From assembly GCA_013393545.1 (NCBI GenBank), contig JABXHG010000190.1, positions 1-23,533 on the forward strand: a DNA stretch of 23,533 bases, given 5' to 3'. Below are positions 11,686 through 21,913 of the stretch, piece by piece. Source of the DNA: Alteromonadaceae bacterium (GTDB taxonomy: Bacteria > Pseudomonadota > Gammaproteobacteria > Pseudomonadales > Oleiphilaceae). The notes below the pieces were generated by a model. The model was not told where the DNA came from. It did not search any database and saw only the letters and a program-made list of their open reading frames with translations. The translations under genes were made by a program, and so were the position numbers. How positions within the stretch are numbered: position 1 is the stretch's first letter; each line of letters opens with the position of its first letter.

Positions 11686-12264
11686 ATGAGCAAACGTTTG
11701 ATCAGCCATATTCTGGCCGCTTTTGTGCTGTTCGGCAGTTTTGCCGGCCCCGCCATTGCCCGCACCGTGGGTGATGTAGAGCTTCCGGAACGTTTTCAGC
11801 TGGCCGGAGAGCAGCTGATACTCAACGGCGCCGGTACGCGTTCCAAATGGTTCATGGATCTGTACGTGGGTGCCCTCTACCTGCCACAGACAGCCAACAG
11901 TGCCCAGGCCGTGCTGGCGGATGACCAGCCACAAGCCATTACCCTGCACATCACCTCCGGCATGATCACCAGCGAACGCATGACCGAAGCCACCGAAGAG
12001 GGCTTTGAAGCTTCCACCGGGGGCGACACAGCCCCTTATCGCGACGATATTGACCGCTTCATGGCCGTGTTCAGTGATGAGATCAAAGAAGGGGACAGCT
12101 TTGAGCTGGCCTATGTGCCCGGCGAGGGCGTGCGGGTGCTGAAAAACGGCGACCTGAAAGAGACGGTGGGCGACCTGGCGTTCAAGAAAGTTCTTTTTGG
12201 CATTTGGCTGTCGGACGATCCTGCTCAGGAAAGTCTCAAGGACAGAATGCTGGGCCGGGATTAA
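11686..12264 (+). CDS. Secreted chalcone-isomerase-like protein
   Basis: A 192-residue protein with a signal peptide (KR start, hydrophobic 6-22, likely cleavage after AIA at about 25), so probably periplasmic. The mature part resembles the bacterial chalcone-isomerase-like domain (PF16036 type): LNGAGTRSKWFMDLYVGALYL, a middle ITSGMITSERM segment and the C-terminal KKVLFGIWLSDDPAQ. The cellular function of these bacterial proteins is not established, and flavonoid chemistry is not implied. It lies between rpoS and a bidirectional terminator, convergent with nth. Confidence 0.82.
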   Translation: MSKRLISHILAAFVLFGSFAGPAIARTVGDVELPERFQLAGEQLILNGAGTRSKWFMDLYVGALYLPQTANSAQAVLADDQPQAITLHITSGMITSERMTEATEEGFEASTGGDTAPYRDDIDRFMAVFSDEIKEGDSFELAYVPGEGVRVLKNGDLKETVGDLAFKKVLFGIWLSDDPAQESLKDRMLGRD

Positions 12265-12283
12265 AGCCGTTTAGACGGGATTT

Positions 12284-12314
12284 AAAAGCGGGACTTATTG
12301 ATAGTCCCGCTTTT
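12284..12314. terminator. Bidirectional rho-independent terminator
   Basis: AAAAGCGGGACT (12284-12295) pairs with AGTCCCGCTTTT (12303-12314) around a 7-base loop. It is flanked by A-run and T-run, so it can stop transcription from both sides. It lies between the chalcone-isomerase-like gene (+) and nth (-); the nth stop codon (12295-12297) is at the edge of the loop. Confidence 0.88.
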
Positions 12315-12933
12315 GCTTGAACTCGCATAAATCCTCAATAATGCAGGCGCCACACTTGGGCTTGCGCGCGGTGCAGGTGTAGCGGCCGTGCAGAATCAGC
12401 CAGTGATGGGCGTCCATCAGAAACTCCTTTGGCACCAGCCGCATCAGGCGTTTTTCCACTTCCAGTACGTTCTTGCCCGGGGCAATGCCCGTACGGTTGG
12501 AAACCCGGAAAATATGCGTGTCGACCGCCATGGCCGGCTGGCGGAAAGCCGTGTTCAGCACAACGTTGGCGGTTTTGCGTCCTACCCCTGGTAATGCCTC
12601 CAGGTCTTCCCGGTTATCGGGCACCTCGCCACCATGCTTCTCGATCAGCTGGCGGCAGGTCTTGATCACATTCTCCGCCTTGCTGTTAAACAGGCCGATG
12701 GTCTTGATGTATTCCTTTAGCCCATCCACACCCAGGGCAAGAATGGCCTCGGGTGTATTGGCCACCGGAAACAGCTTGTCGGTGGCCTTGTTGACACCCA
12801 CATCGGTGGCCTGGGCCGACAGGATCACGGCAATCAGCAGTTCGAAGGGCGAACTGTAGTTCAGTTCCGTGGTGGGCTCGGGGTTGGCATCCCGCAGCCG
12901 GGTGAAAATCTCGATGCGTTTTTGCTTGTTCAT
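12295..12933 (-). CDS. nth: Endonuclease III (DNA glycosylase/AP lyase)
   Basis: Base-excision-repair enzyme that removes oxidised pyrimidines and nicks at the abasic site. The 212 residues align with E. coli numbering. The helix-hairpin-helix LPGVGRKTANVV carries catalytic K120, D138 is in AVDTHIFR, and a [4Fe-4S] cluster is bound by C187, C194, C197 and C203. It follows rsxE after a 14-base gap; the rsxE-nth linkage is widespread in gammaproteobacteria. It is last in the minus-strand gene set and ends at the bidirectional terminator. Confidence 0.97.
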   Translation of the reverse strand: MNKQKRIEIFTRLRDANPEPTTELNYSSPFELLIAVILSAQATDVGVNKATDKLFPVANTPEAILALGVDGLKEYIKTIGLFNSKAENVIKTCRQLIEKHGGEVPDNREDLEALPGVGRKTANVVLNTAFRQPAMAVDTHIFRVSNRTGIAPGKNVLEVEKRLMRLVPKEFLMDAHHWLILHGRYTCTARKPKCGACIIEDLCEFKQKRDYQ

Positions 12934-12947
12934 GATCTGTATCGGTA

Positions 12948-13664
12948 TCAGGAAATGTTGCCGGTTACGCGCACCCGCTTGCTGCCGGTACTCACCGGTT
13001 CTGGCTGCGCGGCCTTTCGGCGTTCGGCCAGGTGATTGTCAATGCCGTTTTTCAGCGCGATAAGCAGGCCCAGGCCTATAAAGGCGCCCGGTGGCAGCAC
13101 CATGAACAGCATGTCCGGGTAGTGCTCAAAGGGGCGAACCACCCAGTCTGCCGCTGCCGGGCCCAACAACAGATTCATATCGGCAAAAAGGGTGCCCTGG
13201 CCAATCAGCTCACGCATACCGCCCAGGATCACCAGCACCGCCAGGAAACCCAGCCCCATCATGGCACCGTCCAGAACGGCCGGTAATGGTGGATTTTTCG
13301 AGGCAAAAGCGTCAGCCCGGCCGAGAATGGCGCAGTTGGTCACAATCAACGGAATGAAAATGCCCAGAATCTGGTACAGCTCGTAGGTGAACGCCTGCAT
13401 GAGCAATTCGGCGCAGGTGACAAACGAGGCTATGATCATCACAAACGCCGGCAAGCGTACCGATTCGCTGACAAAGTTACGAATCAGCGACACCGACAGG
13501 TTGGAACCAATCAACACCAGTAGAGTGGCCAGGCCCAGGCCGATGGCGTTGACCACGGTGCTGGTCACTGCCAGCAAGGGGCAAAGCCCCAGCACCTGAA
13601 CCAGTGCCGCGTTGTTGTTCCAGAGGCCGTCCTTGATGATTTCGGATGAGGTTTTGGTCGCCAT
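12948..13664 (-). CDS. rsxE: Rnf/Rsx electron transport complex subunit E
   Basis: Integral membrane subunit of the Rnf (Rsx) complex, which couples electron transfer between ferredoxin and NAD to ion pumping and, in E. coli, reduces SoxR. The 238-residue protein has about six hydrophobic helices. Conserved [11 protein letters not shown] near the N-terminus and [16 protein letters not shown] carry the paired cysteines shared with RsxA, its paralogue of opposite topology. A polar tail of about 30 residues ends the protein. Its start codon overlaps the rsxG stop (TGATG), with GGGGAG upstream. Confidence 0.95.
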   Translation of the reverse strand: MATKTSSEIIKDGLWNNNAALVQVLGLCPLLAVTSTVVNAIGLGLATLLVLIGSNLSVSLIRNFVSESVRLPAFVMIIASFVTCAELLMQAFTYELYQILGIFIPLIVTNCAILGRADAFASKNPPLPAVLDGAMMGLGFLAVLVILGGMRELIGQGTLFADMNLLLGPAAADWVVRPFEHYPDMLFMVLPPGAFIGLGLLIALKNGIDNHLAERRKAAQPEPVSTGSKRVRVTGNIS

Positions 13665-14320
13665 CAGAATTGCTCCCCTGATTCGCTCGGGTCGGCCTGG
13701 ACCCGTTCGATAATAGTGCGGCGGTTTTCCCGGAAGTAGATCAGTGTCTTCTGCACCGCCTTGACCACGGCTCTTGGAGTGATGGTGGCGCCGGTGAACT
13801 GGTCAAATACACCACCGTTTTTCTTCACGTTCCACTGCCGTGGCTTGGGATCGCCCAGTGATTTGCCCTCGAAACTGTGGACCCAATCGGACTTCCGGGT
13901 TTCAATGCGATCGCCCAGACCGGGGGTTTCCCGGTGGCTGGTTACCCTTACGCCCAACACCTCCCCCTGAAGGTCGAGACCCACCAGCAGGTAAATGTCT
14001 CCGGAGTATCCATCGGGAGCAATCGCCGGCAGTATCAGGCCGATTGGCTCATTGTCTTGTCGTGCTACCCATGCGCGTACTGGGCCCTTCTGCACCATGC
14101 GCTGGCTGGCGGGCAGAGTAACGGTATCGCTCAGCAAATCATTGTCGTGCCGGGTTTCCGGGATAATTTCGAACAGGGCGCTGGCTTCGGCTTTGGCGGC
14201 CTGTTGCTCAATGCGTTCCTCGGTCATCGATTGGGTCACGGCAATGGTGCCGCCGGTAATCACCGCGAACAGGCCAAGGCCGATGGCACTGCGGCGGATG
14301 GAGGTCATTAGTGCGCTCAT
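13664..14320 (-). CDS. rsxG: Rnf/Rsx complex subunit G (FMN-binding)
   Basis: Membrane-anchored periplasmic flavoprotein subunit of the Rnf/Rsx complex. Of 218 residues, the first 30 or so form one membrane helix and the rest an FMN-binding domain. The covalent flavin site is visible as [12 protein letters not shown], with T179 the expected FMN-bearing threonine. [10 protein letters not shown] is another family signature. It lies between rsxD (3-base gap) and rsxE (1-base overlap), so the subunits are translationally coupled. Confidence 0.95.
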   Translation of the reverse strand: MSALMTSIRRSAIGLGLFAVITGGTIAVTQSMTEERIEQQAAKAEASALFEIIPETRHDNDLLSDTVTLPASQRMVQKGPVRAWVARQDNEPIGLILPAIAPDGYSGDIYLLVGLDLQGEVLGVRVTSHRETPGLGDRIETRKSDWVHSFEGKSLGDPKPRQWNVKKNGGVFDQFTGATITPRAVVKAVQKTLIYFRENRRTIIERVQADPSESGEQF

Positions 14321-14323
14321 GGG

Positions 14324-15376
14324 TCAGCCTCCGTTCCTGCCGGGCACGCCGCGCCGGGCCTTGTGGTGGCCGTAGGTCCGTGGCGGCGTGTAGTAGTCGA
14401 TAAAGGGGACGGCAAAGTTCATCAGTAGCACGCTGAAGGCCACGGCATCCGGATAGTTGCCCCAGGCCCGGATGACGTAAATCAGAATGCCGATGCCGGC
14501 ACCGTAAATCAGTTTGCCCTGGTGACTGGTGGCGGCGGATACCGGGTCGGTGGCAATGAAGAAAGCGCCGAGCATGGTACCACCGGCCAGTAGCTGAAGC
14601 TGAACGGGTGCGTACTGATCGGCATTGTTGCCGAAGGCCAGGCTCATGATGGTCAGGCCCGCAAGCAAGGCGACGGGAATGTGCCAGGTAATGATGCGCA
14701 AGCCAATCAACAGCAAACCACCCGCCAGGAATGCCAGGTTGACCCATTCCCAGCCCCGGGCAACCCAGTTACCGAACGTGGGGTGTTGGAGGATTTCCGT
14801 GGCCGTGTGGGTGGCCACCTTGTGCTTGTACTCATCCAGTGGTGTGGCCATGGTCCAGCCGTCAACGCTGGTCTGGCTGGCGGAGAATATGCGGGCCAGG
14901 GTTTCACCGAACCCCGGAGCGCCGCCAAACAAGCCGGCGGCCTCTGCCCAGTTGGTGGTCATCGCTACCGGAAATGAAACCAGCACCAGCGCATAGCCCA
15001 CCATGGCGGGGTTGAATGGGTTGGCGCCCAAACCGCCGTAGAGTTGTTTGGCCATTATAATGGCGGAAACCACGGCAATGCCTGACACCCACCAGGGTGC
15101 GAACTGCGGCAAGGACAGGCCCAGCAGCAGGCCGGTAACGGCGGCGGTGTTGTCTTTCAGAAAGAAGGCTACGGGCTTGCCCCGGAGCCTGAGGAAGACC
15201 GCTTCACAAGCCAGCGCCAGCGCAATGCACCAGACTACGTTGATCAGGTTGCCCCAGCCGAAAAACAGGGTCTGGGCCAGCAGGCCGGGCAGGGCGGCAA
15301 TGATCACCCAGAGCATGACCCGTGAGGTGGGGCGGGCGTTGTGGGCATGGGGAGACGATTGCTGAACGAATGCCAT
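14324..15376 (-). CDS. rsxD: Rnf/Rsx complex subunit D
   Basis: Polytopic membrane flavoprotein subunit of the Rnf/Rsx complex, related to NqrB. The 350 residues contain about nine hydrophobic helices. The covalent FMN motif is [11 protein letters not shown], with T178 the likely attachment residue. [15 protein letters not shown] and a C-terminal [17 protein letters not shown] are conserved family segments. It sits 6 bases after rsxC and 3 bases before rsxG. Confidence 0.95.
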   Translation of the reverse strand: MAFVQQSSPHAHNARPTSRVMLWVIIAALPGLLAQTLFFGWGNLINVVWCIALALACEAVFLRLRGKPVAFFLKDNTAAVTGLLLGLSLPQFAPWWVSGIAVVSAIIMAKQLYGGLGANPFNPAMVGYALVLVSFPVAMTTNWAEAAGLFGGAPGFGETLARIFSASQTSVDGWTMATPLDEYKHKVATHTATEILQHPTFGNWVARGWEWVNLAFLAGGLLLIGLRIITWHIPVALLAGLTIMSLAFGNNADQYAPVQLQLLAGGTMLGAFFIATDPVSAATSHQGKLIYGAGIGILIYVIRAWGNYPDAVAFSVLLMNFAVPFIDYYTPPRTYGHHKARRGVPGRNGG

Positions 15377-15382
15377 GAACGT

Positions 15383-17206
15383 TTAGCCTGCTGTGGTTTC
15401 GTTGGAGTGTTGTTGCCGGGCTTTTTCCAGGGTTTCTTTCGCTCGTTTAACCCGGTCGTGATTCTTGGCCACGGCGCGTTCGAGTTTTTCCACGTTATCG
15501 GCTTGCTGGGCTCTGGCCTCTTCCAGCATGCCCTCCATGGTGGCCAGTTTGCCTTCGGCCTGGGTGAGCTGTTTTTCCAGCGCTTCCAGATCCGGCTTTT
15601 CCACGGTTTCGGCCTGTTCGGGGCTTTCCCCGCTGGCCTGTTTGGCCGTTTTGGCTTTTTTACGCTTCAGTGCCTGCTGCACCAGCGCTGCTTTGGCCGA
15701 GCGCTCATCCGAAGCCTCGCCCTTGTCGGTGGCTTTTTGGGCTTCGGCCTTTTTCTTCTCCTGGGCCTCGGCAGCGGCACGCGCTCGTTCCTTGCGGCGT
15801 TGTTCTTTCTCCTGCTGTTCCCGCTCAAGCCTGGCCTGGCGAGCCTCGAAGCGCTCCCGGGCGCGGTCGGCCTTCAGCTGCTCCGACTGCTGATGGCGAA
15901 TTTCACCCTTGGCGAAACGGTAATATTGCACCAGTGGGATAGAGCTTGGGCAGACATAGGAACAGGCACCGCATTCAATGCAATCGAACAAGTTCAGGTG
16001 CTCGGCTTTTTCGAACTCCGCCGCCTTGGCGTGCCAGAAAAGTTGCTGTGGCAGCAATTCCATGGGGCAGACTTCGGCACACTGGCCACAACGGATGCAG
16101 GGTTGCTCCGGTGGTGGGGCTGGCAACTCGGCACCGGTAGCGGCAATCACGCAGTTGGACGTTTTGGTGACCGGCACAGTATCGGTGGTCAGGGTGAACC
16201 CCATCATCGGGCCGCCCTGGATCAGCCGGTTGAGCTTGTCGGCCTGCAGACCGGCGAGTTGCAACAGGTGCTGCACCGGCGTGCCTATCAGCGCCTCAAA
16301 CGTACCTGGCTCCTGAACCGCTTCGCCGGTTACCGTGACCACGCGCGAGATCAGGGGCTTGCCCTCGAGGACCGCGCGGGAAACCGCCACCGCCGTACCG
16401 ATGTTCTGGCACATGACACCGATATCGGCGGGAATGCCGCCGCTGGGCACTTCCATCCCGGTCAGAATTTCGATCAGCTGTTTTTCACCGCCAGACGGGT
16501 ATTTGGTGGGAATGGCGATGACCTCAATATGAGTGCCTTCGGCAGCGGCCGTTTTCACGGCGGCGATCGCCTCCGGTTTGTTGTCCTCGATGGCAATAAC
16601 ACAGCGGGTCGGGCGTAGAATCCAGGCCATGATCTTGAGACCGGCGACCAGCTCGCCGGCCCGCTCGCGCATGGTCATGTCATCGGCGGTGATGTAGGGC
16701 TCGCACTCGGCGCCGTTGAGAATCAGCGTGTCCACCTTGCGATCCCGGGGCGGGCGCAATTTGATATCGGTCGGGAAACCAGCCCCGCCCATGCCGGAAA
16801 TGCCGGCATCACGGATTTTTTCCAGTATCTGTTCCCGCTCCAGTTGCTGGTAATCCGGCAGGGGGTCCAGGTCACACCATTGGTCTTGACCATCCGGCTT
16901 TAACACCACGCACCAGTCCGCCATGCCCGAGGGGTGTGGTACTGGCCGTTGTTCAATCGCTTCAATGGTGCCGGAGGTGGAGGCGTGTACCGGCACACCC
17001 ATGCCCGTGGCGACATCCGCAATCTTCTGGCCCCTGAGCACCCTGTCGCCCACGTTGACAACCACTTCGGCCGGCTCGCCAATGTGTTGCTGCAATGGCA
17101 GCAGCAGAATGTCGGGAATCGAGGCCTCGCGAATCGGCCGGCTGGTGGACTGGTGCTTGTTTTCGGGCGGATGAATGCCGCCGGAAAAATCCCACAGTTG
17201 TGTCAT
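15383..17206 (-). CDS. rsxC: Rnf/Rsx complex subunit C (NADH/flavin/Fe-S subunit)
   Basis: Peripheral cytoplasmic subunit of the Rnf/Rsx complex, resembling NuoF and NqrA-like proteins. Of 607 residues, the N-terminal domain includes the Gly-rich GISGMGGAGFPTDIKL (about 135-150) and NGAECEPYITADD. Two ferredoxin-like [4Fe-4S] sites follow: C370, C373, C376, C380 and C409, C412, C415, C419. The C-terminal third (about 440-600) is a charged Ala/Lys/Glu/Arg-rich coiled-coil tail of variable length, shorter than in E. coli RsxC. The start overlaps the rsxB stop (TGATG). Confidence 0.96.
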   Translation of the reverse strand: MTQLWDFSGGIHPPENKHQSTSRPIREASIPDILLLPLQQHIGEPAEVVVNVGDRVLRGQKIADVATGMGVPVHASTSGTIEAIEQRPVPHPSGMADWCVVLKPDGQDQWCDLDPLPDYQQLEREQILEKIRDAGISGMGGAGFPTDIKLRPPRDRKVDTLILNGAECEPYITADDMTMRERAGELVAGLKIMAWILRPTRCVIAIEDNKPEAIAAVKTAAAEGTHIEVIAIPTKYPSGGEKQLIEILTGMEVPSGGIPADIGVMCQNIGTAVAVSRAVLEGKPLISRVVTVTGEAVQEPGTFEALIGTPVQHLLQLAGLQADKLNRLIQGGPMMGFTLTTDTVPVTKTSNCVIAATGAELPAPPPEQPCIRCGQCAEVCPMELLPQQLFWHAKAAEFEKAEHLNLFDCIECGACSYVCPSSIPLVQYYRFAKGEIRHQQSEQLKADRARERFEARQARLEREQQEKEQRRKERARAAAEAQEKKKAEAQKATDKGEASDERSAKAALVQQALKRKKAKTAKQASGESPEQAETVEKPDLEALEKQLTQAEGKLATMEGMLEEARAQQADNVEKLERAVAKNHDRVKRAKETLEKARQQHSNETTAG

Positions 17207-17784
17207 CAGGCGCTGGCTCCCTGGCGGTCGGTGGCGATAACGCCGGATTTCGGGGGCGTCCAGGTCCAGGTACGAATGTCCGGCTCGACGGTGATCATAT
17301 CGATACAGTCCACGGGGCAGGGTTCAACGCACAGGTCGCAGCCGGTGCATTCGCTTTCAATAACCGTATGCATGTGTTTGGCCGCCCCCAGAATGGCGTC
17401 CACCGGGCAGGCCTGGATGCACTTGGTGCAGCCGATGCATTCGTCTTCGCGAATCACCGCTACCCGTTTGGCCTGCTCCACGCCGTGCTCCGCGTCCAAC
17501 GGTTCGGGCTCCACGTCCAGAAGATCCGCCAGGGCCTTGATGGTGGTTTCCCCGCCCGGCGGGCACTTGTTGATGGCTTCGCCATTGGCGATGGCTTCGG
17601 CGTAGGGGCGACAGCCAGGAAAGCCACACTGGCCACACTGGGTTTGCGGCAGCAGGGCGTCTATCTGGTCCACCAACGGGTTGCCTTCCACCTTGAAACG
17701 CTCGGCGGCAAAGCCCAGCAGGCCGCCAAAGACAACGGCCAGGGCCAGCAGCACCAGTACAGCGACGATAATGCTTGTCCACAT
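17206..17784 (-). CDS. rsxB: Rnf/Rsx complex subunit B (ferredoxin-like)
   Basis: Iron-sulfur subunit of the Rnf/Rsx complex that carries electrons to or from ferredoxin. Of 192 residues, an N-terminal membrane helix covers about 3-25. A Fe-S domain follows with C50, C53, C58 and C74, and then two classical ferredoxin [4Fe-4S] motifs: C116/C119/C122/C126 and C146/C149/C152/C156. It lies 15 bases downstream of rsxA and overlaps rsxC by 1 base. Confidence 0.96.
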   Translation of the reverse strand: MWTSIIVAVLVLLALAVVFGGLLGFAAERFKVEGNPLVDQIDALLPQTQCGQCGFPGCRPYAEAIANGEAINKCPPGGETTIKALADLLDVEPEPLDAEHGVEQAKRVAVIREDECIGCTKCIQACPVDAILGAAKHMHTVIESECTGCDLCVEPCPVDCIDMITVEPDIRTWTWTPPKSGVIATDRQGASA

Positions 17785-17799
17785 AAAACAATCGCTCCG

Positions 17800-18381
17800 T
17801 TAAACGGCAACCAGACCGGTAAAGCCCAGAAAGGCCAGCGCCATCAGCCCGGCGGTGACCATACCAATGGCCGCGCCCCGGAAGGCCACCGGCACATCGG
17901 CCACGGCAATGCGCTCACGCAGGGCGGCAAACAGCACCAGCACCAGCGAGAAGCCGGCAGCGGCACCAAAGCCATACAGAACAGACTCAACGAAGTTATT
18001 GTTTTTGTTCAGGTTAAGAAGTGCCACGCCCAATACGGCGCAGTTGGTGGTAATCAATGGCAGAAAAATGCCCAGTACACGGTAAAGCAGGGGGCTGGTT
18101 TTACGGACCACCATCTCGGTGAACTGCACTACCACAGCAATCACCAGGATGAAGGTGATGGTGCGCAGAAACGCCAGATCCAGCGGCTCCAGTAGATAAG
18201 TGTAAGCCAGGTAACTGCACACCGATGACAGGGTGAGCACAAAAGTGGTGGCCAGCGACATGCCCATGGCGGTTTCCAGCTTGCCGGAAACCCCCATGAA
18301 CGGGCACAGCCCCAGGAACTGCACCAGCACAAAATTGTTCACCAGAATGGTGCTGACCAATATCAGCAAATACTCGGTCAT
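17800..18381 (-). CDS. rsxA: Rnf/Rsx complex subunit A
   Basis: Integral membrane subunit of the Rnf/Rsx complex, 193 residues with about six hydrophobic helices. The family segments [19 protein letters not shown] and [19 protein letters not shown] carry the two conserved cysteines thought to hold an Fe-S cluster together with RsxE. It is the first gene of the rsx set and starts 24 bases after the metG stop, so it is probably co-transcribed with metG. Confidence 0.96.
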   Translation of the reverse strand: MTEYLLILVSTILVNNFVLVQFLGLCPFMGVSGKLETAMGMSLATTFVLTLSSVCSYLAYTYLLEPLDLAFLRTITFILVIAVVVQFTEMVVRKTSPLLYRVLGIFLPLITTNCAVLGVALLNLNKNNNFVESVLYGFGAAAGFSLVLVLFAALRERIAVADVPVAFRGAAIGMVTAGLMALAFLGFTGLVAV

Positions 18382-18405
18382 CGGAGCGTCTCTGCCTGCC
18401 TGTGC

Positions 18406-20457
18406 TTACATGACCCGCATGCCGGGCGTAGCCCCGGAATCCGGGGACAGAATGAAAATGTCCTTGCCACCGGGGCCGGCGGCCAGAACCATGCCTTCGG
18501 ACATACCGAACTTCATCTTGCGTGGTTTCAGGTTGGCCACCATCACGGTCATACGGCCTTCCAGGTCCTCCGGTTTGTAAGCGGACTTGATACCAGCAAA
18601 CACGTTGCGCTCGCCATGCCCCACGTCAAGCGTCAGGCGAAGAAGTTTGTCGGCGCCCTCCACATGTTCGGCTTTGACAATTTTAACCACCCGAAGATCC
18701 ACTTTCGCGAAATCCGGGAATTCAATCTCATCAGCCAGTGGTTCGAGATCCGAAGCCGGTTCTTCTTTTTTGCTGCCTTTTTCGCTGTCGCCTTGGGCAG
18801 CCGGCAGCTCTTCCTTGGAGGCTTCCAGCATTTTCTCGATCTGCGGCATTTCCACCCGTTTCATCAGCGGTTTGAACTTGTCGATGCCATGGTTCTCCAG
18901 CAGGGCAGAACGGGTGTTCCAGTCCAGGCGACTGTTCAGGAACAGCTCGGAGGCCTCGGCGGTTTTCGGCAGTACCGGCGCCAGATAGGTCATCAGCAGG
19001 CGGAACATGTTGATGGCGTTGGTGCAGATGGCCTGCAGGTTCTCCTCCTGGCCTTCCTGCTTGGCGATCACCCAGGGCTGCTCATCGTTCACGTACTGGT
19101 TGGCCACATCGGCCAACTCCATGATACGGCGCATGGCACGGCCGAATTCCCGGGCTTCGTAGAATTCTTCGATCTCTTTGCCGGCATCAATGAACGCCTG
19201 CAGTTTTTCAGACTCGGTAACAGTGCCCAGCTGGCCGTCAAAACGCTTGGTAATGAAGCCGGCGCTGCGGCTGGCGATGTTGACCACCTTGCCGATCAGA
19301 TCGGAATTCACCCGCGCCGCGAAGTCTTCCAGGTTCAGGTCCATGTCATCCACGCCGCTGGTGAGCTTGGCGGCGAAATAGTAGCGCAGGTATTCCGGGT
19401 TCAGATGATCCAGATAGGTGCGCGCCATGATAAACGTGCCCCGGGACTTGGACATCTTCTTGCCGTTTACCGTCACAAAACCGTGGGCCCAGACCGCGCT
19501 CGGCGTGCGGAAGCCCGCATCGTGCAGCATGGACGGCCAGAATAGCGCGTGGAAGTTGATGATGTCCTTGCCGATGAAGTGGTACACCTCGGCCTCGGAA
19601 TCCGCCTTCCAGAAATGCTCGAAATCAATGCCTTCGCGGTTACACAGGTTCTTGAAGCTGGCCAGGTAACCGATGGGCGCGTCCAGCCAGACATAGAAGT
19701 ACTTGCCCGGCGCATCCGGAATCTCAAAGCCGAAGTAGGGGGCGTCGCGGCTGATGTCCCATTCCTGCAGGCCTGCGTCTAGCCACTCGGCCAGCTTGTT
19801 GGCCACCTGCGGCTGCAGGGCACCGCTACGGGTCCACTCACTCAGGAAATCGTGGAAATCCGGCAGGGTGAAGAAATAGTGCTCGGATTCCTTCTCCACC
19901 GGCGTGGCACCGGAAACCGCCGAACGCGGGTTAATCAGCTCCGCCGGGGTGTAAGTGGCGCCACAGGCTTCGCAGTTATCGCCGTACTGGTCTTCCGCTT
20001 TACATTTCGGACAGGTGCCCTTGATGAACCGATCCGCCAGGAACATTTCCTTTTCTGGATCGAAAAACTGGGTGATCTTGCGGGTGGCAATGTGCCCGTT
20101 GTTCTGCAACTGGCGGTAGATGTACTCGGAGAAATACTGGTTCTCTTCCGAGTGCGTGGAGTAATAGTTGTCGAACCGGATGTGGAAGCCGGCAAAATCT
20201 TCCTGGTGCTCATCGCTGATGCGCTTGATCAGTTGCTCCGGGGTAATACCTTCGCGTTCGGCACGCAGCATGATCGCGGTACCGTGGGCATCATCGGCGC
20301 AAACGTAGTAGCAATTGTGGCCACGCATTTTCTGATAGCGCGCCCAGATGTCGGTCTGAATGTATTCCAGCAAATGCCCCAGATGGATAGGCCCGTTGGC
20401 ATAGGGCAGGGCGCTGGTAATCAGAATATCGCGCTGTTGGTTACTCGCTTGCGTCAT
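18406..20457 (-). CDS. metG: Methionyl-tRNA synthetase
   Basis: Class I aminoacyl-tRNA synthetase charging tRNA-Met and initiator tRNA. The 683-residue product starts at the ATG whose complement is 20455-20457 (MTQASNQQ); an open frame upstream is not family-like. Visible are the HLGH form of the HIGH motif (25-28), a zinc knuckle with C149, C152, C162 and C165, KMSKS at 334-338, and an anticodon-binding helical domain. A charged linker (about 550-575) and a C-terminal tRNA-binding OB fold ([20 protein letters not shown]) follow. The rsx genes follow closely; mrp is transcribed divergently, a layout also seen in pseudomonads. Confidence 0.97.
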   Translation of the reverse strand: MTQASNQQRDILITSALPYANGPIHLGHLLEYIQTDIWARYQKMRGHNCYYVCADDAHGTAIMLRAEREGITPEQLIKRISDEHQEDFAGFHIRFDNYYSTHSEENQYFSEYIYRQLQNNGHIATRKITQFFDPEKEMFLADRFIKGTCPKCKAEDQYGDNCEACGATYTPAELINPRSAVSGATPVEKESEHYFFTLPDFHDFLSEWTRSGALQPQVANKLAEWLDAGLQEWDISRDAPYFGFEIPDAPGKYFYVWLDAPIGYLASFKNLCNREGIDFEHFWKADSEAEVYHFIGKDIINFHALFWPSMLHDAGFRTPSAVWAHGFVTVNGKKMSKSRGTFIMARTYLDHLNPEYLRYYFAAKLTSGVDDMDLNLEDFAARVNSDLIGKVVNIASRSAGFITKRFDGQLGTVTESEKLQAFIDAGKEIEEFYEAREFGRAMRRIMELADVANQYVNDEQPWVIAKQEGQEENLQAICTNAINMFRLLMTYLAPVLPKTAEASELFLNSRLDWNTRSALLENHGIDKFKPLMKRVEMPQIEKMLEASKEELPAAQGDSEKGSKKEEPASDLEPLADEIEFPDFAKVDLRVVKIVKAEHVEGADKLLRLTLDVGHGERNVFAGIKSAYKPEDLEGRMTVMVANLKPRKMKFGMSEGMVLAAGPGGKDIFILSPDSGATPGMRVM

Positions 20458-20637
20458 GATGATGTCCGAACCTTTTGTCAGTAAGGGTTGGAATGCCAAA
20501 GAACGGGGCGCGGGCACAACCGGCATTGATTGGCCCGGGTAAAGACCCCATATGGTCAGAAACAGGCGCAGATGATACCTTCCAAGCCAGCAATTTTCAC
20601 CTGCATCCGTGCTTATGAGCATATTCCGGAGCCCCCG
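20458..20637. promoter_or_regulatory. Divergent metG/mrp intergenic region
   Basis: 180 bases between the divergent starts of metG and mrp, which must hold both promoters. For mrp a weak candidate is TTGATT (near 20527) with TATGGT downstream. GGAG at 20628-20631 is the mrp ribosome site. I found no convincing metG promoter, T-box-like structure or other leader element by eye. Confidence 0.35.
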
Positions 20638-21738
20638 ATGACACAGATTGCCCAATCAGCCCTCGAAGAGGCCATCAAAGACTACCGCGACCCCTACCTG
20701 AACAAGGATCTGTTCGAGCTGGACGCCGTGAAAACCCTGAACGCCGACGACAGCGGCCAGGTCACCCTGATGGTTGAATTGCCATACCCGTCCAAAGGCA
20801 TTGCGGGCGGCCTGAAGCAAATCGTCACCAACGCTCTGGAAGGAGTTGATGGCGTGGAAAGCGCCGACGTGCACGTGGGCCAGAAAATCCACGCCTGCAA
20901 AATCAACAAAGACATCTCCCCCGTGGCCGGCGTGAAAAACATCATCGCCGTCGCCTCCGGCAAGGGCGGCGTGGGCAAATCCACCACCGCCGTTAACCTG
21001 GCTTTGGCCTTGAGCGCCGAAGGCGCCCGCGTCGGCATCCTCGACGCCGACATCTACGGCCCCAGCGTCGGCATGATGCTCGGCGTGCCCGAAGGCAAAC
21101 GCCCGGACGTGCGCGAAAACAAATACTTCGTGCCCATGCAGGCCCACGGCCTGCAAGCCAACTCCATGGCCTTCGTCACTACCGACAAAACCCCCATGGC
21201 CTGGCGCGGCCCCATGGTCAGCGGCGCTGTCATGCAGCTGCTGGAACAGACCCTGTGGGACGAACTCGACTACCTCATCGTAGACATGACGCCAGGAAAA
21301 GGCGACATCCAGCTCACCCTGGCCCAGAAAGTCCCCGTCACCGGCGCGGTCATCGTCACCACCCCGCAGGACATCGCACTGCTGGACGGCAAGAAAGGCA
21401 TTGAGCTGTTCCGTAAAGTTGATATCCCTGTGCTGGGCGTGGTGGAAAACATGAGCGTCCACATCTGCAGCAACTGCGGCCACGAAGAGCCGTTATTTGG
21501 CCACGGCGGCGGCGAAAGAATCGCCGACGACTACGACACCACCCTGCTGGGCCAGCTCCCGCTGCACATGACCATCCGCGAACAAACCGACAGCGGCCAG
21601 CCCACAGTCGTTGCCGAACCAGACTCCGAAGTGGCCCGGCGCTACCGCGACATCGCTCGCAGGGTAGGAGCGGAGCTGTCCACCAGAGAGCGTAATCTGG
21701 GTGGCACGATTTCCAGTGTGTCGGTGACTGAGCATTAA
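20638..21738 (+). CDS. mrp: Mrp/ApbC-family Fe-S cluster carrier ATPase
   Basis: Cytosolic P-loop NTPase that carries and delivers Fe-S clusters. The product is 366 residues from ATG 20638 (GGAG at 20628-20631, 6-base spacing). An N-terminal MIP18/DUF59 domain covers about 6-90. The deviant Walker A GKGGVGKS lies at 108-115, [10 protein letters not shown] follows, and a CSNC motif near the C-terminus is the expected cluster-binding CXXC. Oddity: the conserved D-M-P-P-G-T-G-D motif reads D-M-T-P-G-K-G-D (216-223), two changes each explicable by a C-to-A base change, possibly sequencing error. It is divergent from metG and followed by repeat copy C and the start of dcd. Confidence 0.95.
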   Translation: MTQIAQSALEEAIKDYRDPYLNKDLFELDAVKTLNADDSGQVTLMVELPYPSKGIAGGLKQIVTNALEGVDGVESADVHVGQKIHACKINKDISPVAGVKNIIAVASGKGGVGKSTTAVNLALALSAEGARVGILDADIYGPSVGMMLGVPEGKRPDVRENKYFVPMQAHGLQANSMAFVTTDKTPMAWRGPMVSGAVMQLLEQTLWDELDYLIVDMTPGKGDIQLTLAQKVPVTGAVIVTTPQDIALLDGKKGIELFRKVDIPVLGVVENMSVHICSNCGHEEPLFGHGGGERIADDYDTTLLGQLPLHMTIREQTDSGQPTVVAEPDSEVARRYRDIARRVGAELSTRERNLGGTISSVSVTEH

Positions 21739-21804
21739 CGAAACGCAGGTAATTCAGGAAAGGTCTGGCCTGTGAGCTAGTGGAGGCCAGCTGGAAATGA
21801 ATAC

Positions 21805-21913
21805 GCAGGGTCAGGGTCCCCCTCCCAAAAATTTTGAGGGCCAGGGATGGCCCGAAATAAGCGCACAGGGACCGTGCTTGTAGCGGTTTTTGGGAGGGGG
21901 ACCCTGACCCTGC
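21805..21913 (+). repeat. Three-way-junction repeat, copy C
   Basis: Between mrp and dcd. The outer stem is a perfect 27-bp inverted repeat, 21805-21831 with 21887-21913, unrelated in sequence to the stems of copies A and B. Inside are hairpin 1 GGGCCA-GGGA-TGGCCC (21838-21853), a 9-base spacer ending in AAGC, hairpin 2 GCAC-AGGGACC-GTGC (21863-21877), and a 9-base tail TTGTAGCGG (21878-21886). The architecture is the same as in copies A and B. Its right arm begins a tandem duplication. Confidence 0.87.

Noticed and set aside
15341..16618. 425-codon plus-strand open frame opposite rsxC
   Set aside because: Antisense shadow of rsxC with Phe/Leu/Gly-rich low-complexity sequence; no family motif and no start context.
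17095..18195. 366-codon plus-strand open frame opposite rsxC, rsxB and rsxA
   Set aside because: It crosses several genes antisense and has the composition of a reversed GC-rich frame; the rsx genes explain the DNA fully.
20458..20655. 66-residue N-terminal extension of MetG
   Set aside because: Methionyl-tRNA synthetases begin close to the nucleotide-binding ALPYANG segment; the extension is unlike the family and crosses the mrp start.
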